The notes: generated by a model from the letters alone, not told the origin. A stretch of 64,000 nt of DNA from Cytophagaceae bacterium (GCA_027491315.1 JAIXWL010000010.1:248001-312000), one strand, 5' to 3'. Positions 45,493 through 55,729 are shown, counted from the stretch's first letter. Program-made: numbers and translations.

Positions 45493-46974
45493 ATGTTTTC
45501 TCCTGAAATACTGCAATCCATACCACAGAAGCTCCATGGAATTAGTCAAGGACTTTCCTTGATGATACCTGAAATACTCTTGTGCATTTGGATTTTGGTG
45601 GGAATATTTGCCGAATTATTTTTACATGGTAGGTCTAGTAAATTCTCTAGCTCATGGCGATATTTCATCACTCAAATAGGTTTATTACTCGCATTTGTGT
45701 TAGCCATTCAGCGAATGACTACAGGAATGACAGGCTTCGCATCTTTTTCGATTTTTTGGATTAATGCGGGAAGCAATTCGATCAATGCATTGCTTCTTTT
45801 CTTAGCGATTATTCTAATTTTAGTCAATCAAGCCCAACAAAAAAGTTTTCAATTTGAAGAAAAAATGGGCTTTTTATCCGTACTAGGTGGAGCCATGTTG
45901 GTTTCTATCAGTAGCCATTGGCTAAGTATATTTTTAAGTATCGAATGGATGTCATTAGGTACTTATTTATTAGTGGGCATTCGTAAGGATGCTGAGGGAG
46001 CAAGGGCTATTTTGCCTTATGTTTTATTTGGCTTGGCTAGTACAGCGCTATTATTGTATGGAATCTCCTTCGTATACGGTATTACGGGGAGCATGCATAT
46101 TACCAGTCCTGAATTTAGTCGCGGACTTTCCACTGCAGATCCCTATTTGGTAGGACTTGCACTTACCTTAGTTTCAAGTTCATTATTATTTAAATTAGCT
46201 TGGGCACCATTTCATCCTTGGAGTCCAGATGTAATAGAAAGCTTACCTGCCTCTTGGATGACATGGATTTCAACCGCACCTAAAATAGCTATTACATTTT
46301 TAGGCATACGATTACTCCATTTCATTCCTATGTCGCTGGAGGTGCCTATTGCATTTTTAGCCATCTTAACCTTATTAGTTGGGAATTTAGGTGCATTGGG
46401 ACAACAAAATAGCAAAAGACTGCTTGCCTATTCAGGAATTGCCCATGGTGGATTCATGGCCATGGCTTGGTTATTTCCTAGTCAACAAGCCACGGAGGCA
46501 TTATTATTTTATGCTTTAATCTATGGTCTAAGCACCCTTTTGGTCTTTTACCTGATTGATGAAGCGCCTGTAAGTTCATATAAATCAAATGATTTAGAAA
46601 AATGGAGTGGCTTAGCCAAAACACGCCCATTAGCCTCCTTATTTTTGTTGGTGGGAATGGTGGCTTTAGCTGGTTTACCTCCTGCTGGAAGCTTTATTGC
46701 CAAGGTTACTTATTTTTCATTTTTATGGGAAAAATATCAAAATAATTCCCAAATTTTGACCTTAATATTGTTTCTGACAGCAATTTTAACCACAGCACTT
46801 GGAATTTTCTATTATTTGAAGATTCCATACCACTTATATTTCAAGAAAAAAACGCAGGAGCTTGGTCTTAGCGTTTGGAATGAAAATGGCAATATGTGGG
46901 TTTATGCGGTATTGGTGGGATTAATTTTAGGAAGTTTCTTAGCTCCATCGATGCTTTGGGAATTCTTAAAATAA
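45493..46974 (+). CDS. nuoN: NADH-quinone oxidoreductase subunit N
   Basis: A 493-residue antiporter-like membrane subunit with around 14 hydrophobic helices. NuoN features are the helix 5 Glu in SIEWMSLGTYLLVG, the Lys and His region LFKLAWAPFHPWSPDVIESLPASWMTW and NLGALGQQNSKRLLAYSGIAHGGFM, and the later FYLKIPYHLYF. It is one of the proton channels of complex I. No other nuo gene is in the window, and it sits between uvrA and purF. It may be the last gene of a broken-up nuo cluster or serve a separate complex. Confidence 0.85.
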   Translation: MFSPEILQSIPQKLHGISQGLSLMIPEILLCIWILVGIFAELFLHGRSSKFSSSWRYFITQIGLLLAFVLAIQRMTTGMTGFASFSIFWINAGSNSINALLLFLAIILILVNQAQQKSFQFEEKMGFLSVLGGAMLVSISSHWLSIFLSIEWMSLGTYLLVGIRKDAEGARAILPYVLFGLASTALLLYGISFVYGITGSMHITSPEFSRGLSTADPYLVGLALTLVSSSLLFKLAWAPFHPWSPDVIESLPASWMTWISTAPKIAITFLGIRLLHFIPMSLEVPIAFLAILTLLVGNLGALGQQNSKRLLAYSGIAHGGFMAMAWLFPSQQATEALLFYALIYGLSTLLVFYLIDEAPVSSYKSNDLEKWSGLAKTRPLASLFLLVGMVALAGLPPAGSFIAKVTYFSFLWEKYQNNSQILTLILFLTAILTTALGIFYYLKIPYHLYFKKKTQELGLSVWNENGNMWVYAVLVGLILGSFLAPSMLWEFLK

Positions 46975-46998
46975 GGAAATAATTAATGGACATTTCCG

Positions 46999-47028
46999 TT
47001 GAGCCATCATTTTTATTACTTAGTTTTG
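46999..47028 (+). promoter_or_regulatory. Candidate purF promoter
   Basis: TTG at 46999-47001 is followed after 19 nt by TAGTTTTG at 47021-47028, an exact -7 consensus with correct spacing. It is the best Bacteroidota-type promoter in the window, giving a leader of roughly 35 nt. Confidence 0.6.
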
Positions 47029-47070
47029 TATTCGATTTTGAGTAAAAACCTCTTCTGAAACGCATACCAA

Positions 47071-48987
47071 ATGTCTGATTCAATAAAGCACGAATGTGGA
47101 ATTGCCCTTATTCGATTGCGCAAGCCTTTTCAGTATTATCTGGATAAGTACAAGACGCCTACTTATGGCCTCAGTAAATTGTACTTGATGATGGAAAAAC
47201 AAGTCAATCGAGGTCAAGATGGTGCCGGAGTCGCCAATATCAAAATCAACGTTAATCCAGGTAACCGATATATCAGTCGGTACCGCTCAGTAGAGCCTCA
47301 AGCAGTAGCCGATATCTTCGGAAAAATCAATAAGAAATTCAGGAAAGCACAAAAATTATCCAAAGATGTCAAGCGTGAAACGGGCATTGATCCGAGTCAT
47401 GATGCCACTTGGTGGCAAGAAAATGTAGCTTTTACTGGTGAGGTATTATTAGGTCACTTGCGTTATGGTACCCATGGCCAAAATGAAATTGAAAATTGTC
47501 ATCCCATGTTACGGCAGAGCAATTGGAGAAGTCGGAATTTGGTGATGGCAGGAAATTTCAACATGACCAATGTGGATGATTTGTTTGACAAATTAGTATC
47601 CTTGGGACAGCATCCGAAGGAGAAAGTAGATACCGTTACCGTGATGGAGAAAATTGGTCACTTTTTAGATGAAGAAAACCAAAGACAATTTTTGAAATAC
47701 CGTGACAAATATGAGAATCCAGAGCTTTCCGATATTTTGGCAGAACAGATTGATTTAGTTCGCGTATTGGAGCGTTCTTGTAAGGACTTTGATGGTGGTT
47801 ATGCCATGGTGGGCCTAACAGGATATGGTGCTTCCTTTGTAGCTAGAGACCCTGCTGGTATTCGTCCGGCTTATTATTATATGGATGATGAAGTAGTGGT
47901 GGTGGCATCTGAAAAGCAGGCTATTAAAACCAGTTTTAATTGTGCCTATGACCAAATTCAGGAAATTACGCCTGGTTCTGCTTTAGTAATTGACATGGAT
48001 GGCTCGGTCAAAGAAGCTCCTTTCATTGATCGCCTAGAACAAAAATCTTGTTCCTTTGAGCGTATTTATTTCTCCAGAGGTTCTGATCCAGATATTTATT
48101 CTGAACGTAAAAAATTAGGTAGGTTATTAATTCCTCAAATTTTGGAAGAAGTAAATAATGACCTAAAAAATACGGTATTCTCTTATATCCCAAATACTGC
48201 CGAAACGGCCTTTTTAGGGATGATTGATGGCTTAGAAGACCATTTAGCTAAAGAGAGAAAGCAGGCTATTATGGGCGGTATTCTTTTTGAAAAAGAATTG
48301 GAAGAAATGTTAACATTCCGCCCAAGAGTAGAAAAATTGATTTCGAAAGATGTGAAAGTCCGCACCTTCATCACTAGCGATGAGCAAAGAGATGACATGG
48401 TTTCTCATGTGTATGACACAACTTACGAAGTAATTAACAAAGGCGTTGATTCCGTGGTACTAATTGATGATTCCATTGTACGTGGAACAACCTTAGAAAA
48501 GAGTATTCTGAGTTTATTAGATAAATTAGCCCCTAAAAAAATTGTCATTGTTTCCTCAGCTCCTCAGATTCGATATCCTGATTGCTATGGTATTGACATG
48601 TCAAAAATGAAGGAGTTCGTTGCCTTTAGAGCCGCTTTAGCACTCTTAAAAGAAAGAGGATTAGAAGGTGTTTTAGACGAAGTAAACCTAAAATGTTTAG
48701 TGGCCTTAGAAAATGGGACAGCACATACAGAAAATTTTGTTAAGGCTATTTATGCCCCATTTACAGACCAAGAAATCTCTAACAAGGTAGCTGAAATTGT
48801 CCGTCCAAAACATATAAAAGCAGAGGTGTCTGTCATTTATCAGACAGTTGAAAATCTAAACGTGGCTTGTCCAAATCATTTAGGAGATTGGTATTTTACG
48901 GGCAACTTCCCTACTCCAGGAGGAAATCAAGTAGTTAATAAAGCGTTTGTGAATTTCATGAAAGGAATTGAAGTTCGGGCGTATTAA
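47071..48987 (+). CDS. purF: Long-form amidophosphoribosyltransferase (PurF-like)
   Basis: A 638-residue class II glutamine amidotransferase plus phosphoribosyltransferase, over 100 residues longer than E. coli PurF. Cys9 (HECGIALI) would be exposed by processing; RGQDGAG (47-53) and GHLRYGTHG (128-136) are glutaminase motifs. The phosphoribosyltransferase PRPP motif is VVLIDDSIVRGTT. The usual HNGN oxyanion motif reads MAGNF here (residues 159-163), placing Ala where Asn is normal. The reaction makes phosphoribosylamine at the first step of purine synthesis. It could be a paralogue of the true PurF. Confidence 0.8.
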   Translation: MSDSIKHECGIALIRLRKPFQYYLDKYKTPTYGLSKLYLMMEKQVNRGQDGAGVANIKINVNPGNRYISRYRSVEPQAVADIFGKINKKFRKAQKLSKDVKRETGIDPSHDATWWQENVAFTGEVLLGHLRYGTHGQNEIENCHPMLRQSNWRSRNLVMAGNFNMTNVDDLFDKLVSLGQHPKEKVDTVTVMEKIGHFLDEENQRQFLKYRDKYENPELSDILAEQIDLVRVLERSCKDFDGGYAMVGLTGYGASFVARDPAGIRPAYYYMDDEVVVVASEKQAIKTSFNCAYDQIQEITPGSALVIDMDGSVKEAPFIDRLEQKSCSFERIYFSRGSDPDIYSERKKLGRLLIPQILEEVNNDLKNTVFSYIPNTAETAFLGMIDGLEDHLAKERKQAIMGGILFEKELEEMLTFRPRVEKLISKDVKVRTFITSDEQRDDMVSHVYDTTYEVINKGVDSVVLIDDSIVRGTTLEKSILSLLDKLAPKKIVIVSSAPQIRYPDCYGIDMSKMKEFVAFRAALALLKERGLEGVLDEVNLKCLVALENGTAHTENFVKAIYAPFTDQEISNKVAEIVRPKHIKAEVSVIYQTVENLNVACPNHLGDWYFTGNFPTPGGNQVVNKAFVNFMKGIEVRAY

Positions 48988-49004
48988 TTTTTTAAAAAAT
49001 CCTT

Positions 49005-49048
49005 AACGCTGTCAAGGTTTAAAACCTTGACAGCGTTGTTTTTTTTGA
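49005..49048 (+). terminator. 33-nt palindrome copy E with a T-run (terminator-like)
   Basis: A perfect palindrome at 49005-49037: arm AACGCTGTCAAGGTT, spacer TAA, complementary arm. It is followed by G and eight Ts, so it should terminate the purF transcript. It is also the consensus form of the dispersed repeat family. Confidence 0.8.
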
Positions 49049-49118
49049 GCATTTTTCAAAAGAAACGAATGAGATTCTTCTCTTATTGCTTAGCTACAAT
49101 CTTTATCAATTTATTGAT

Positions 49119-51947
49119 TTAATAAGCCACTACGACAGCCCCCCGCAATGTCATAATTCCTTTTTCAGGGAAATTTTCAGGAGTTGATTGATATTGAATA
49201 ACCCAAGCATAGGTATCAGGAGGGACTAGGTGTCCATTGAATTTACCATCCCAGGATAATTCGGCGGAATTGGAACCTTGCTTAGAAAATAGCATTTCAC
49301 CCCAACGATTAAATATTTGGACATTCACAATCTGAGTTCTGGCTGGATTCTTTGGAATTGGATTAAATGTGTCATTTTTGCCATCCCCATTGGGAGTAAA
49401 AATAGATGGAGCAAAAATTAAGGGTTCACATTTATCCGGTACGGTATAATTACTTGACGTCACACAACCATCTGCATCTTTTATTTCTACTTGATAGGAT
49501 CCATTACGGTTAATCTTGGCATAATTCAAATTCAAGGCAGAAGTTATGGCTGAATTGGGAGTCCAAGAAAAGGTAAAGTCCCGACTATTTCCTGCTATTT
49601 GTAGGATAGTTTGAGGATTTACCTCATCCATACAAATAAAATAGTCCTTTTTAGGGAAGAAATACTCATTTGTCAAAAAGTTCACTTGAGTTTTCTTGGT
49701 AATTGAACAACCAGTAGCGGTGTCAGTTACAATTACTTCATAGGATCCTCCAGGCTTTGGTACTACAATTGCAGGTGTTTTATCTTGTGAGCTCCATTCA
49801 AAAGTCAATGTTTTTTGTGGAGGTAATTTGTCTAACTGAACTTTGGCATTATCCTTACAAATACTATTATACTCTTCCTTTAAACTTAAAGGTTCCATGA
49901 TTTGAATATCAAATTCTTGGGCATCCAAAAGGTAGTCTTTAACACATACGTTAGAAATTGCGGCGGTAATGACATATTTGCCCGCCTGTTTAAACTTATG
50001 CTTCATAACATCACCTTCATAAGAATAATACAGGGTTCCAGCAGGGTCCAGTGGTACCGTTAAACCGGTAATGGTTGGAAAAGGATTTAAACTTGTTTTA
50101 TAGATCTTCCACACAATTTTGTCATTGTTCATAGGGTCACATAATTTCTTATCGACCTTATAGCTAAAGGTAGTTCCCTCGCAAGTTTGTTTAATACTTG
50201 GTGGGCTACTTGGGTTTGGTGGAGAGGGTATAGATGGTGGAAGTCCTAATTGACTGGTCACATTAGAAGGAAAAGTAACAGCATTAGGTTCATATTTAGC
50301 GCGTTTGAGCGAGTCTGCATTACTTAACAAATCATTGGTTTGCGTAATTTTCCCTAAAGTTGAGCTCCCTTCAATGGCCACAAAGATGATGGTATTATAA
50401 ACAGGATCTATTTGTAAAGCTCCAATTTTAGCTAAAGTATCTAATAAAACCCGCTTGGAAGCCAAAATCGTATCTGCATTATTCTTGGCTATATTGAACT
50501 GTAAGATTTGAGACCGAATGGTCTTCCCATCACCTTGCATAGAAACATACAATACTTTTTTATCTTGAGAGTATTCCACACCATATATGGTAGGTGGAGA
50601 AGCGCCTAAATCCAATGTGGTTAAGTAAGTTGGTTTCCCTTCACCCGTTGCATCATAATCGAATAAATCCAATTTATTGGTTGGAGGCCCTGGTACCACG
50701 ACCGCCATTTTACTCCAATCCGTTGAAATTTTGGTATAACCCGCAGAACTGGTAAAGCTGGTAGAACCAGAAGGACTTGTAATAATTGGAGCTGAAATAC
50801 CTGCATCAGAAACTTTAAAGGTCCTAATCGTATTACTATTGGCATCTTGAGAAATTAACCAATAAAATCCAGAACCTCCTTGAGATGCTACTAATCGTTC
50901 AGTACTAGGAACAGGACTTAATAATTGATTTATTACAGACAGGCCTCCTTTCCCTTTATTCAGCTTCATATCCACGATGCTGTAATAAATTTGATTCTCA
51001 TTCGCGGCATTTTTCTTCAAGGTGAAGATATAATATTCCGATTGACAACCCTTACATGATGTTTTAGGCATGGTGGTTACCCCTTGCGAATTAGTAATAT
51101 CCCCATTTATCAGAGCACTAGGATCTTTGCTAAAAGTGATAGGGTTATTGTCACGATCAAATACTTTTTGGCCATCCGTATAATAAATAATACTATTGGT
51201 TGGGTCCGCCATTACAGCTACCCCATTGGGTACATTTAAACGACCTGTGGTTGGAGTTGGGTTATCAGGGTTTTCAAATTTCACACCAGCACTACTTCCA
51301 AAATACCATGCAGGAGGCGCTTTTAATAGCACTTGATTAGGATCAGTTTCTCCACAAATTTCAATTTGCATTTTAGCTTCTGCCGAACATCCAGAAAGAG
51401 GTTCTGTGATCTTTACAGAATAACAACCCGATTCCCGAACCTTGATCGTATCCGTCGTTTGGCCCTTGGGATACCATAAGACTTCAATAGGATAGGATGG
51501 TCGACCTACTTTTTGAAAGGCATTTAATACCAATTCCTGACCTAAGCAAATTGTCTTTTTAACTTCAGACGTGTCTTTCCCTAAATAGATTTCTGGCAAT
51601 TTCCCTATGATAACTCGTTCTGTTAAAACGATTGGAGGAGTGCCGGCCAAGGGTCTTTGAATGGTAACTTTAACATTATAAGTACCTGGACTACAATACT
51701 GGTGTACGCCAGTAGCCGAATTTTTTTTATCATTGGGAGCAGCTGGCTCACCAAAATCCCACGAAAAAGTTGTACCGGTGGGGAAATTTTCAGTCAACTC
51801 AAAAACGGTAGCTAAATTAGGGTCAACTCCCTTTTCACAACTTGCGCACTGGGTTAGGCAATTATTACGAAAAACGATTTTGGGATCCGAAAAAGCACGG
51901 AAAGAAACAAGCCAAACCAGAAAAAGAAATAGAAACTTTTTAATCAT
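49119..51947 (-). CDS. Large secreted protein with PKD-like domains and gliding/T9SS C-terminal domain
   Basis: A 942-residue protein with a signal peptide (MIKKFLFLFLVWLVSFRAFS). An N-terminal PKD-like segment (TVFELTENFPTGTTFSWDFGEPA, then YNVKVTIQRP) is followed by a long middle repeat-like region and further PKD-like strands. The C-terminus has the gliding motility-associated type B sorting domain: APSIFTPNGDGKNDTFNPI, IFNRWGEMLFSK and PPDTYAWVIQY, ending in VVVAY. It should be exported by the type IX secretion system and held on the surface. It is divergent from a PorP/SprF gene, its usual partner. Function of the middle is unknown. Confidence 0.85.
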   Translation of the reverse strand: MIKKFLFLFLVWLVSFRAFSDPKIVFRNNCLTQCASCEKGVDPNLATVFELTENFPTGTTFSWDFGEPAAPNDKKNSATGVHQYCSPGTYNVKVTIQRPLAGTPPIVLTERVIIGKLPEIYLGKDTSEVKKTICLGQELVLNAFQKVGRPSYPIEVLWYPKGQTTDTIKVRESGCYSVKITEPLSGCSAEAKMQIEICGETDPNQVLLKAPPAWYFGSSAGVKFENPDNPTPTTGRLNVPNGVAVMADPTNSIIYYTDGQKVFDRDNNPITFSKDPSALINGDITNSQGVTTMPKTSCKGCQSEYYIFTLKKNAANENQIYYSIVDMKLNKGKGGLSVINQLLSPVPSTERLVASQGGSGFYWLISQDANSNTIRTFKVSDAGISAPIITSPSGSTSFTSSAGYTKISTDWSKMAVVVPGPPTNKLDLFDYDATGEGKPTYLTTLDLGASPPTIYGVEYSQDKKVLYVSMQGDGKTIRSQILQFNIAKNNADTILASKRVLLDTLAKIGALQIDPVYNTIIFVAIEGSSTLGKITQTNDLLSNADSLKRAKYEPNAVTFPSNVTSQLGLPPSIPSPPNPSSPPSIKQTCEGTTFSYKVDKKLCDPMNNDKIVWKIYKTSLNPFPTITGLTVPLDPAGTLYYSYEGDVMKHKFKQAGKYVITAAISNVCVKDYLLDAQEFDIQIMEPLSLKEEYNSICKDNAKVQLDKLPPQKTLTFEWSSQDKTPAIVVPKPGGSYEVIVTDTATGCSITKKTQVNFLTNEYFFPKKDYFICMDEVNPQTILQIAGNSRDFTFSWTPNSAITSALNLNYAKINRNGSYQVEIKDADGCVTSSNYTVPDKCEPLIFAPSIFTPNGDGKNDTFNPIPKNPARTQIVNVQIFNRWGEMLFSKQGSNSAELSWDGKFNGHLVPPDTYAWVIQYQSTPENFPEKGIMTLRGAVVVAY

Positions 51948-51949
51948 TT

Positions 51950-51982
51950 AAAAGTTAGGCAAGTACATGATTTGAACACAAA
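51950..51982 (-). promoter_or_regulatory. Candidate promoter of the gliding/T9SS surface protein gene
   Basis: On the minus strand TTTG (51979-51982) is followed after 21 nt by TAACTTTT (51950-51957), one mismatch from consensus. Only 2 nt separate the -7 box from the ATG, so the mRNA would be leaderless or the box may be coincidental. Confidence 0.3.
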
Positions 51983-52032
51983 ATAAGGCAAAATATTGGT
52001 TTTTGAAAAGCTAAGTACTAAATTGCTGGGCT

Positions 52033-53112
52033 ATGCGACGTAAACTCGGATCATACCGTATTGTTTTTATATTTTTAGGCGCATTCTTTATGTGCACTGG
52101 GAAAACATTGGCACAAGATCCGCAGCTTTCTCAGTTCTATTCGGCACCACTTTTGATATCTCCTGCATTTGCAGGTATAAATAATACATCCAAGGTCAAT
52201 TTCAACCATAGAAATCAATGGCCAAATCTTAGTTCTAGTTATCAATTTTCTTCATTAACGGCTGATATTAATTTCTCCCACATAAATAGCGGTGTGGGAA
52301 TAGTGATGACCACGGATAAACAATTTTCAAATTTACAAACGACATCATTTGGATTACAGTATGCTTATCACATCAATTTAGCTGAGGAAAGCTCGATTTC
52401 TTTAGGAATACAAAGTTCTTATGTAAATCGGGGATTAGACTTTTCTAATCTGATTTTCGGAGATCAATTTGTCAACGGTAGTATTAGTCAGAAAAGTGAT
52501 GACCCCATTTTGAAAAATTGGGAAAAAAATGGTGCCTCTACAAATTACATGGACTTTTCTACTGGGGCTATGCTCAATCTTAGAAATTCATGGGTCGGCC
52601 TATCGGTACACCATTTAAATACCCCAAATCAGTCATTGTCTAGCAGAACATCAACCATTAATTCTCCTGTAGCAATGAAATTCAGCATACAATTAGGTAC
52701 TAAAATCATGCTGGAAGATAGTTATTTTGAACAAAACTCGTATCGAGCACGAAACACCGAAAAAAGTATAAGTCCTGTTTTAAATTACAAACACCAAGGT
52801 ACATTTGATCAATTAGATTTAGGGGCCTACCTAACCCTTTCTCCAATTGTTTTAGGAGCTTGGTATCGAGGAGTTCCTATTAAGAAAGATAATAATGGCA
52901 TTATGAATAGCCGAGAATCCATTGTGGCATTAGTAGGATATCGTCAAGACAATTTCTCGGTAGGATATTCCTATGATTTAACCATTTCAAAGCTTGGTCT
53001 ACCCTCTGGAGGCGCCCATGAAATTTCGGTAGCCTATTTATTTGATTGGGATATTTCATTAAAAAAACCTTACCTGAAGTTAAAAAGGACCTTGGCTTGT
53101 CCCAAATTTTAA
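52033..53112 (+). CDS. PorP/SprF-family type IX secretion membrane protein
   Basis: A 359-residue outer-membrane protein. After the signal peptide (ending TLAQ) comes the family hallmark DPQLSQFYSAPLLISPAFAGI, then HRNQWPNLSSSYQFSSLT and beta-strand pairs to the end. PorP/SprF proteins support type IX secretion or attach partner proteins such as the divergent C-terminal-domain protein. The two genes start 85 nt apart on opposite strands, a common arrangement. Many paralogues occur in one genome, so I give no symbol. Confidence 0.9.
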   Translation: MRRKLGSYRIVFIFLGAFFMCTGKTLAQDPQLSQFYSAPLLISPAFAGINNTSKVNFNHRNQWPNLSSSYQFSSLTADINFSHINSGVGIVMTTDKQFSNLQTTSFGLQYAYHINLAEESSISLGIQSSYVNRGLDFSNLIFGDQFVNGSISQKSDDPILKNWEKNGASTNYMDFSTGAMLNLRNSWVGLSVHHLNTPNQSLSSRTSTINSPVAMKFSIQLGTKIMLEDSYFEQNSYRARNTEKSISPVLNYKHQGTFDQLDLGAYLTLSPIVLGAWYRGVPIKKDNNGIMNSRESIVALVGYRQDNFSVGYSYDLTISKLGLPSGGAHEISVAYLFDWDISLKKPYLKLKRTLACPKF

Positions 53113-53170
53113 AGATTTGCCCATTGGGTAAATTCTGATTAGAATATCCAAATGACAAGTAAAAAAGGTT

Positions 53171-53178
53171 TAAATTTG
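53171..53178 (+). promoter_or_regulatory. Candidate -7 box of the polysaccharide export operon
   Basis: TAAATTTG matches TAnnTTTG exactly and ends 27 nt before the first ATG of the SLBB gene. A clear -33 TTTG at the usual distance is not seen. Confidence 0.35.
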
Positions 53179-53205
53179 TAGATTGTTAATTATTCTTCCC
53201 GATTT

Positions 53206-55722
53206 ATGATGAGATTTTTCCAGAAAATCCAGGTTTTCCCCATACTGACAACATTTGCATTCGTATTCTTTTTAAGTTTTTTATCAGTTGCCCAAACTGC
53301 TCAACAAGGGAAAAAAAATGTAGATGAATTAACGGAAGATCAAATTACCCAATTTTATCAAAAAGCTCAAGCTAGTGGCATGAGCGAGGCTCAAATAGAA
53401 AAAGCGGCCAAAGCACAGGGTTACAATGCCTCTGATATTGCTAAAATGAGGGAGAAGATTAGTAATCTTCCGGCCAGTGTAAACACCAAAACCACAACCA
53501 AATCAGAAACAGAAGGGAATAACCGGGTTACTAATGGGACACTTAGCAATCAAAAAAAGACAGAAATAAATCCAACAGGAGCCCAAGCTAACCCAAATCA
53601 AAAAAAGAGTATTGAAGAACAAATTTTCACATTGGAAGAACGTATTTTTCTTTCTCAACCGCTAAATGTTTATAGTGATAGTTTAGTAAAAGTTTATAAA
53701 GCACTTCAATTGAGAAGATCTTTGGCACTTGAAAAAGAAATTTTTGGATCTAGTTTGTTTGATATCGAAAAACTAAATTTTGAACCTGATTTAAAGATAG
53801 CTACTCCTCTGAATTATACCCTTGGGCCTGAGGACGAATTAAACATCGATATTTTTGGGGATGTCTTGGATAATTTCCGAGTTAAGGTTAGTCCAGAAGG
53901 AACTGTCAAAATACTGAACCTAAGTCCGATTTATGTCAATGGTTTAAGTGTAGATGCCGCAGCAAATAGAATTATCGGTAGACTTCGCCAATTATACCAA
54001 GGTTTAAATAAACCTGGAAGCGGGTCTTCAGCCCAAGTAACCCTAGGTAATGTTAAAAGCATTAAAGTAACCTTAACGGGTGAGGTTAAATTCCCTGGAA
54101 CATATACCGTTTCTTCCCTAGCCACGGTATTTAACGCTTTGTATTTAGCTGGTGGACCTAGTTCCAATGGATCATTTAGAAATATCAAAGTAATAAGAGC
54201 TAATAAGGTCATTAGAACTTTAGATCTCTATGATTTTTTATTAAGAGCTGATCAGAAAGATAATATACACCTGCAAGATCAAGATGTTATTCGAATTTCA
54301 GATTATGAAACACGGGTAGAACTTATTGGAGAAGTAAAAAGAGCCATGATTTTTGAAACTATCAAGGGAGAAACCCTAAAAGATGTTTTAAAATTTGCCG
54401 GTGGATTTACCAACAAAGCATATACTTATTCTATTCCTGTAACTAGAAATACCTCCAGGGAATTAAAATTAATGAATATCACTCAAGATGAGGTGAATTC
54501 ATTTATTCCTCAAAATGGCGATAAATTTGTCATTGGAGCTATTATTGAACGATTTGAAAATCGGGTAGAAATTGAAGGGGCTGTGTTTAGGCCTGGCATG
54601 TATGCTTTAGAAAACGGACTAAGCACCGTAAAAGAATTAGTAAAAAGAGCTGAAGGTACCCGAGAAGATGCCTTTTTAAGTAGAGCCACCATTACAAGAA
54701 AATTAGAAAATTTCGAACCTTCCATTATTTCGATTGATTTAGGAAAAATTTTAAGGGGAGAAATTGCGGATTTCCCATTACAAAGGGAAGATATCGTTAA
54801 AGTATTTACGGTTTCTGGATTAAAAGAAAAACGAACTGTAAGTGTTTTTGGTGAGGTCAACCAAGAAGGCACCTTTGAATATAAAGAAGGAATGAAAGTT
54901 GGTGATTTAATATTACTTGCCAAAGGATTTAAAGACGGAGCAAGTTTTTCAAAATTAGAATTAGCCAGAAGAGTTGTTACCCATGGCGCAGGTTCAATCT
55001 CAGAGGATAAAATCGAAATTAAAACCTTTAATATTGATGGAAATCTTCAGATTTCAAATGAAGGAAGTCAATTTACATTGACACCATTCGACATATTATC
55101 CATTCGTCGAGCTCCTGATTACGAAGATCAGCGCTATATTAACATCCAAGGGATGGTTAATTATCCTGGGGTTTATGCAATAAAAAATAATAGCAAAAGG
55201 CTATCCGATTTTGTTGAATTAGCAGGAGGATTAAAGGATGGAGCATTTTTAGAAGGGGCTGAATTGTATAGAAATTCAGAAATTGTTGGAATAGATTTAA
55301 AAGAAGTTATTGACAATCCTAATTCCAAGAATAACCTGTATTTAATGGCCATGGATTCTTTGGTTATACCTAGAATTAATCAAACAGTAAAACTATCAGG
55401 TGCAGTACAAAATCCTATCTCAGTGACTTACAAGGAAGGCTATAGCCTAGATGATTATATTTCAGAGGCAGGTGGATTTGCTTCAGATGCGATAAAAAAA
55501 CTTGTCTATGTTAAATATCCAAACGGCGTATCTAGTAGAACAAAAAAGTTCTTAATTTTCAAGGTTTACCCTAAAGTTGTTCCTGGGTCTGAAATCATTG
55601 TAAATAGTATTCCTCCAGGTACAAAAAAGGGTTTGACAACAGCTGAATTAATTGGACTAACCTCAAGTCTAGTTTCATTCTCCTTTACCATTATTACCTT
55701 GGTTAACCAACTTTCAAAATAA
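53206..55722 (+). CDS. SLBB-domain polysaccharide export outer-membrane protein (Wza-like)
   Basis: An 838-residue protein with a signal peptide (after MMRFFQKIQVFPILTTF, ending VAQ). A small helical N-terminal segment (ELTEDQITQFYQKAQASGM) precedes the poly_export core (TPLNYTLGPEDELNIDIFG), then repeated SLBB domains, for example VSPEGTVKILNLSPIYVNG, VKVTLTGEVKFPGTYTV-like and SVFGEVNQEGTFEYKEGMKV, and a final hydrophobic stretch (LIGLTSSLVSFSFTIITLV). It forms the outer-membrane channel for capsule or exopolysaccharide export. Two adjacent ATGs are possible. The chain-length gene follows after 7 nt. Confidence 0.9.
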   Translation: MMRFFQKIQVFPILTTFAFVFFLSFLSVAQTAQQGKKNVDELTEDQITQFYQKAQASGMSEAQIEKAAKAQGYNASDIAKMREKISNLPASVNTKTTTKSETEGNNRVTNGTLSNQKKTEINPTGAQANPNQKKSIEEQIFTLEERIFLSQPLNVYSDSLVKVYKALQLRRSLALEKEIFGSSLFDIEKLNFEPDLKIATPLNYTLGPEDELNIDIFGDVLDNFRVKVSPEGTVKILNLSPIYVNGLSVDAAANRIIGRLRQLYQGLNKPGSGSSAQVTLGNVKSIKVTLTGEVKFPGTYTVSSLATVFNALYLAGGPSSNGSFRNIKVIRANKVIRTLDLYDFLLRADQKDNIHLQDQDVIRISDYETRVELIGEVKRAMIFETIKGETLKDVLKFAGGFTNKAYTYSIPVTRNTSRELKLMNITQDEVNSFIPQNGDKFVIGAIIERFENRVEIEGAVFRPGMYALENGLSTVKELVKRAEGTREDAFLSRATITRKLENFEPSIISIDLGKILRGEIADFPLQREDIVKVFTVSGLKEKRTVSVFGEVNQEGTFEYKEGMKVGDLILLAKGFKDGASFSKLELARRVVTHGAGSISEDKIEIKTFNIDGNLQISNEGSQFTLTPFDILSIRRAPDYEDQRYINIQGMVNYPGVYAIKNNSKRLSDFVELAGGLKDGAFLEGAELYRNSEIVGIDLKEVIDNPNSKNNLYLMAMDSLVIPRINQTVKLSGAVQNPISVTYKEGYSLDDYISEAGGFASDAIKKLVYVKYPNGVSSRTKKFLIFKVYPKVVPGSEIIVNSIPPGTKKGLTTAELIGLTSSLVSFSFTIITLVNQLSK

Positions 55723-55729
55723 TTATCTA

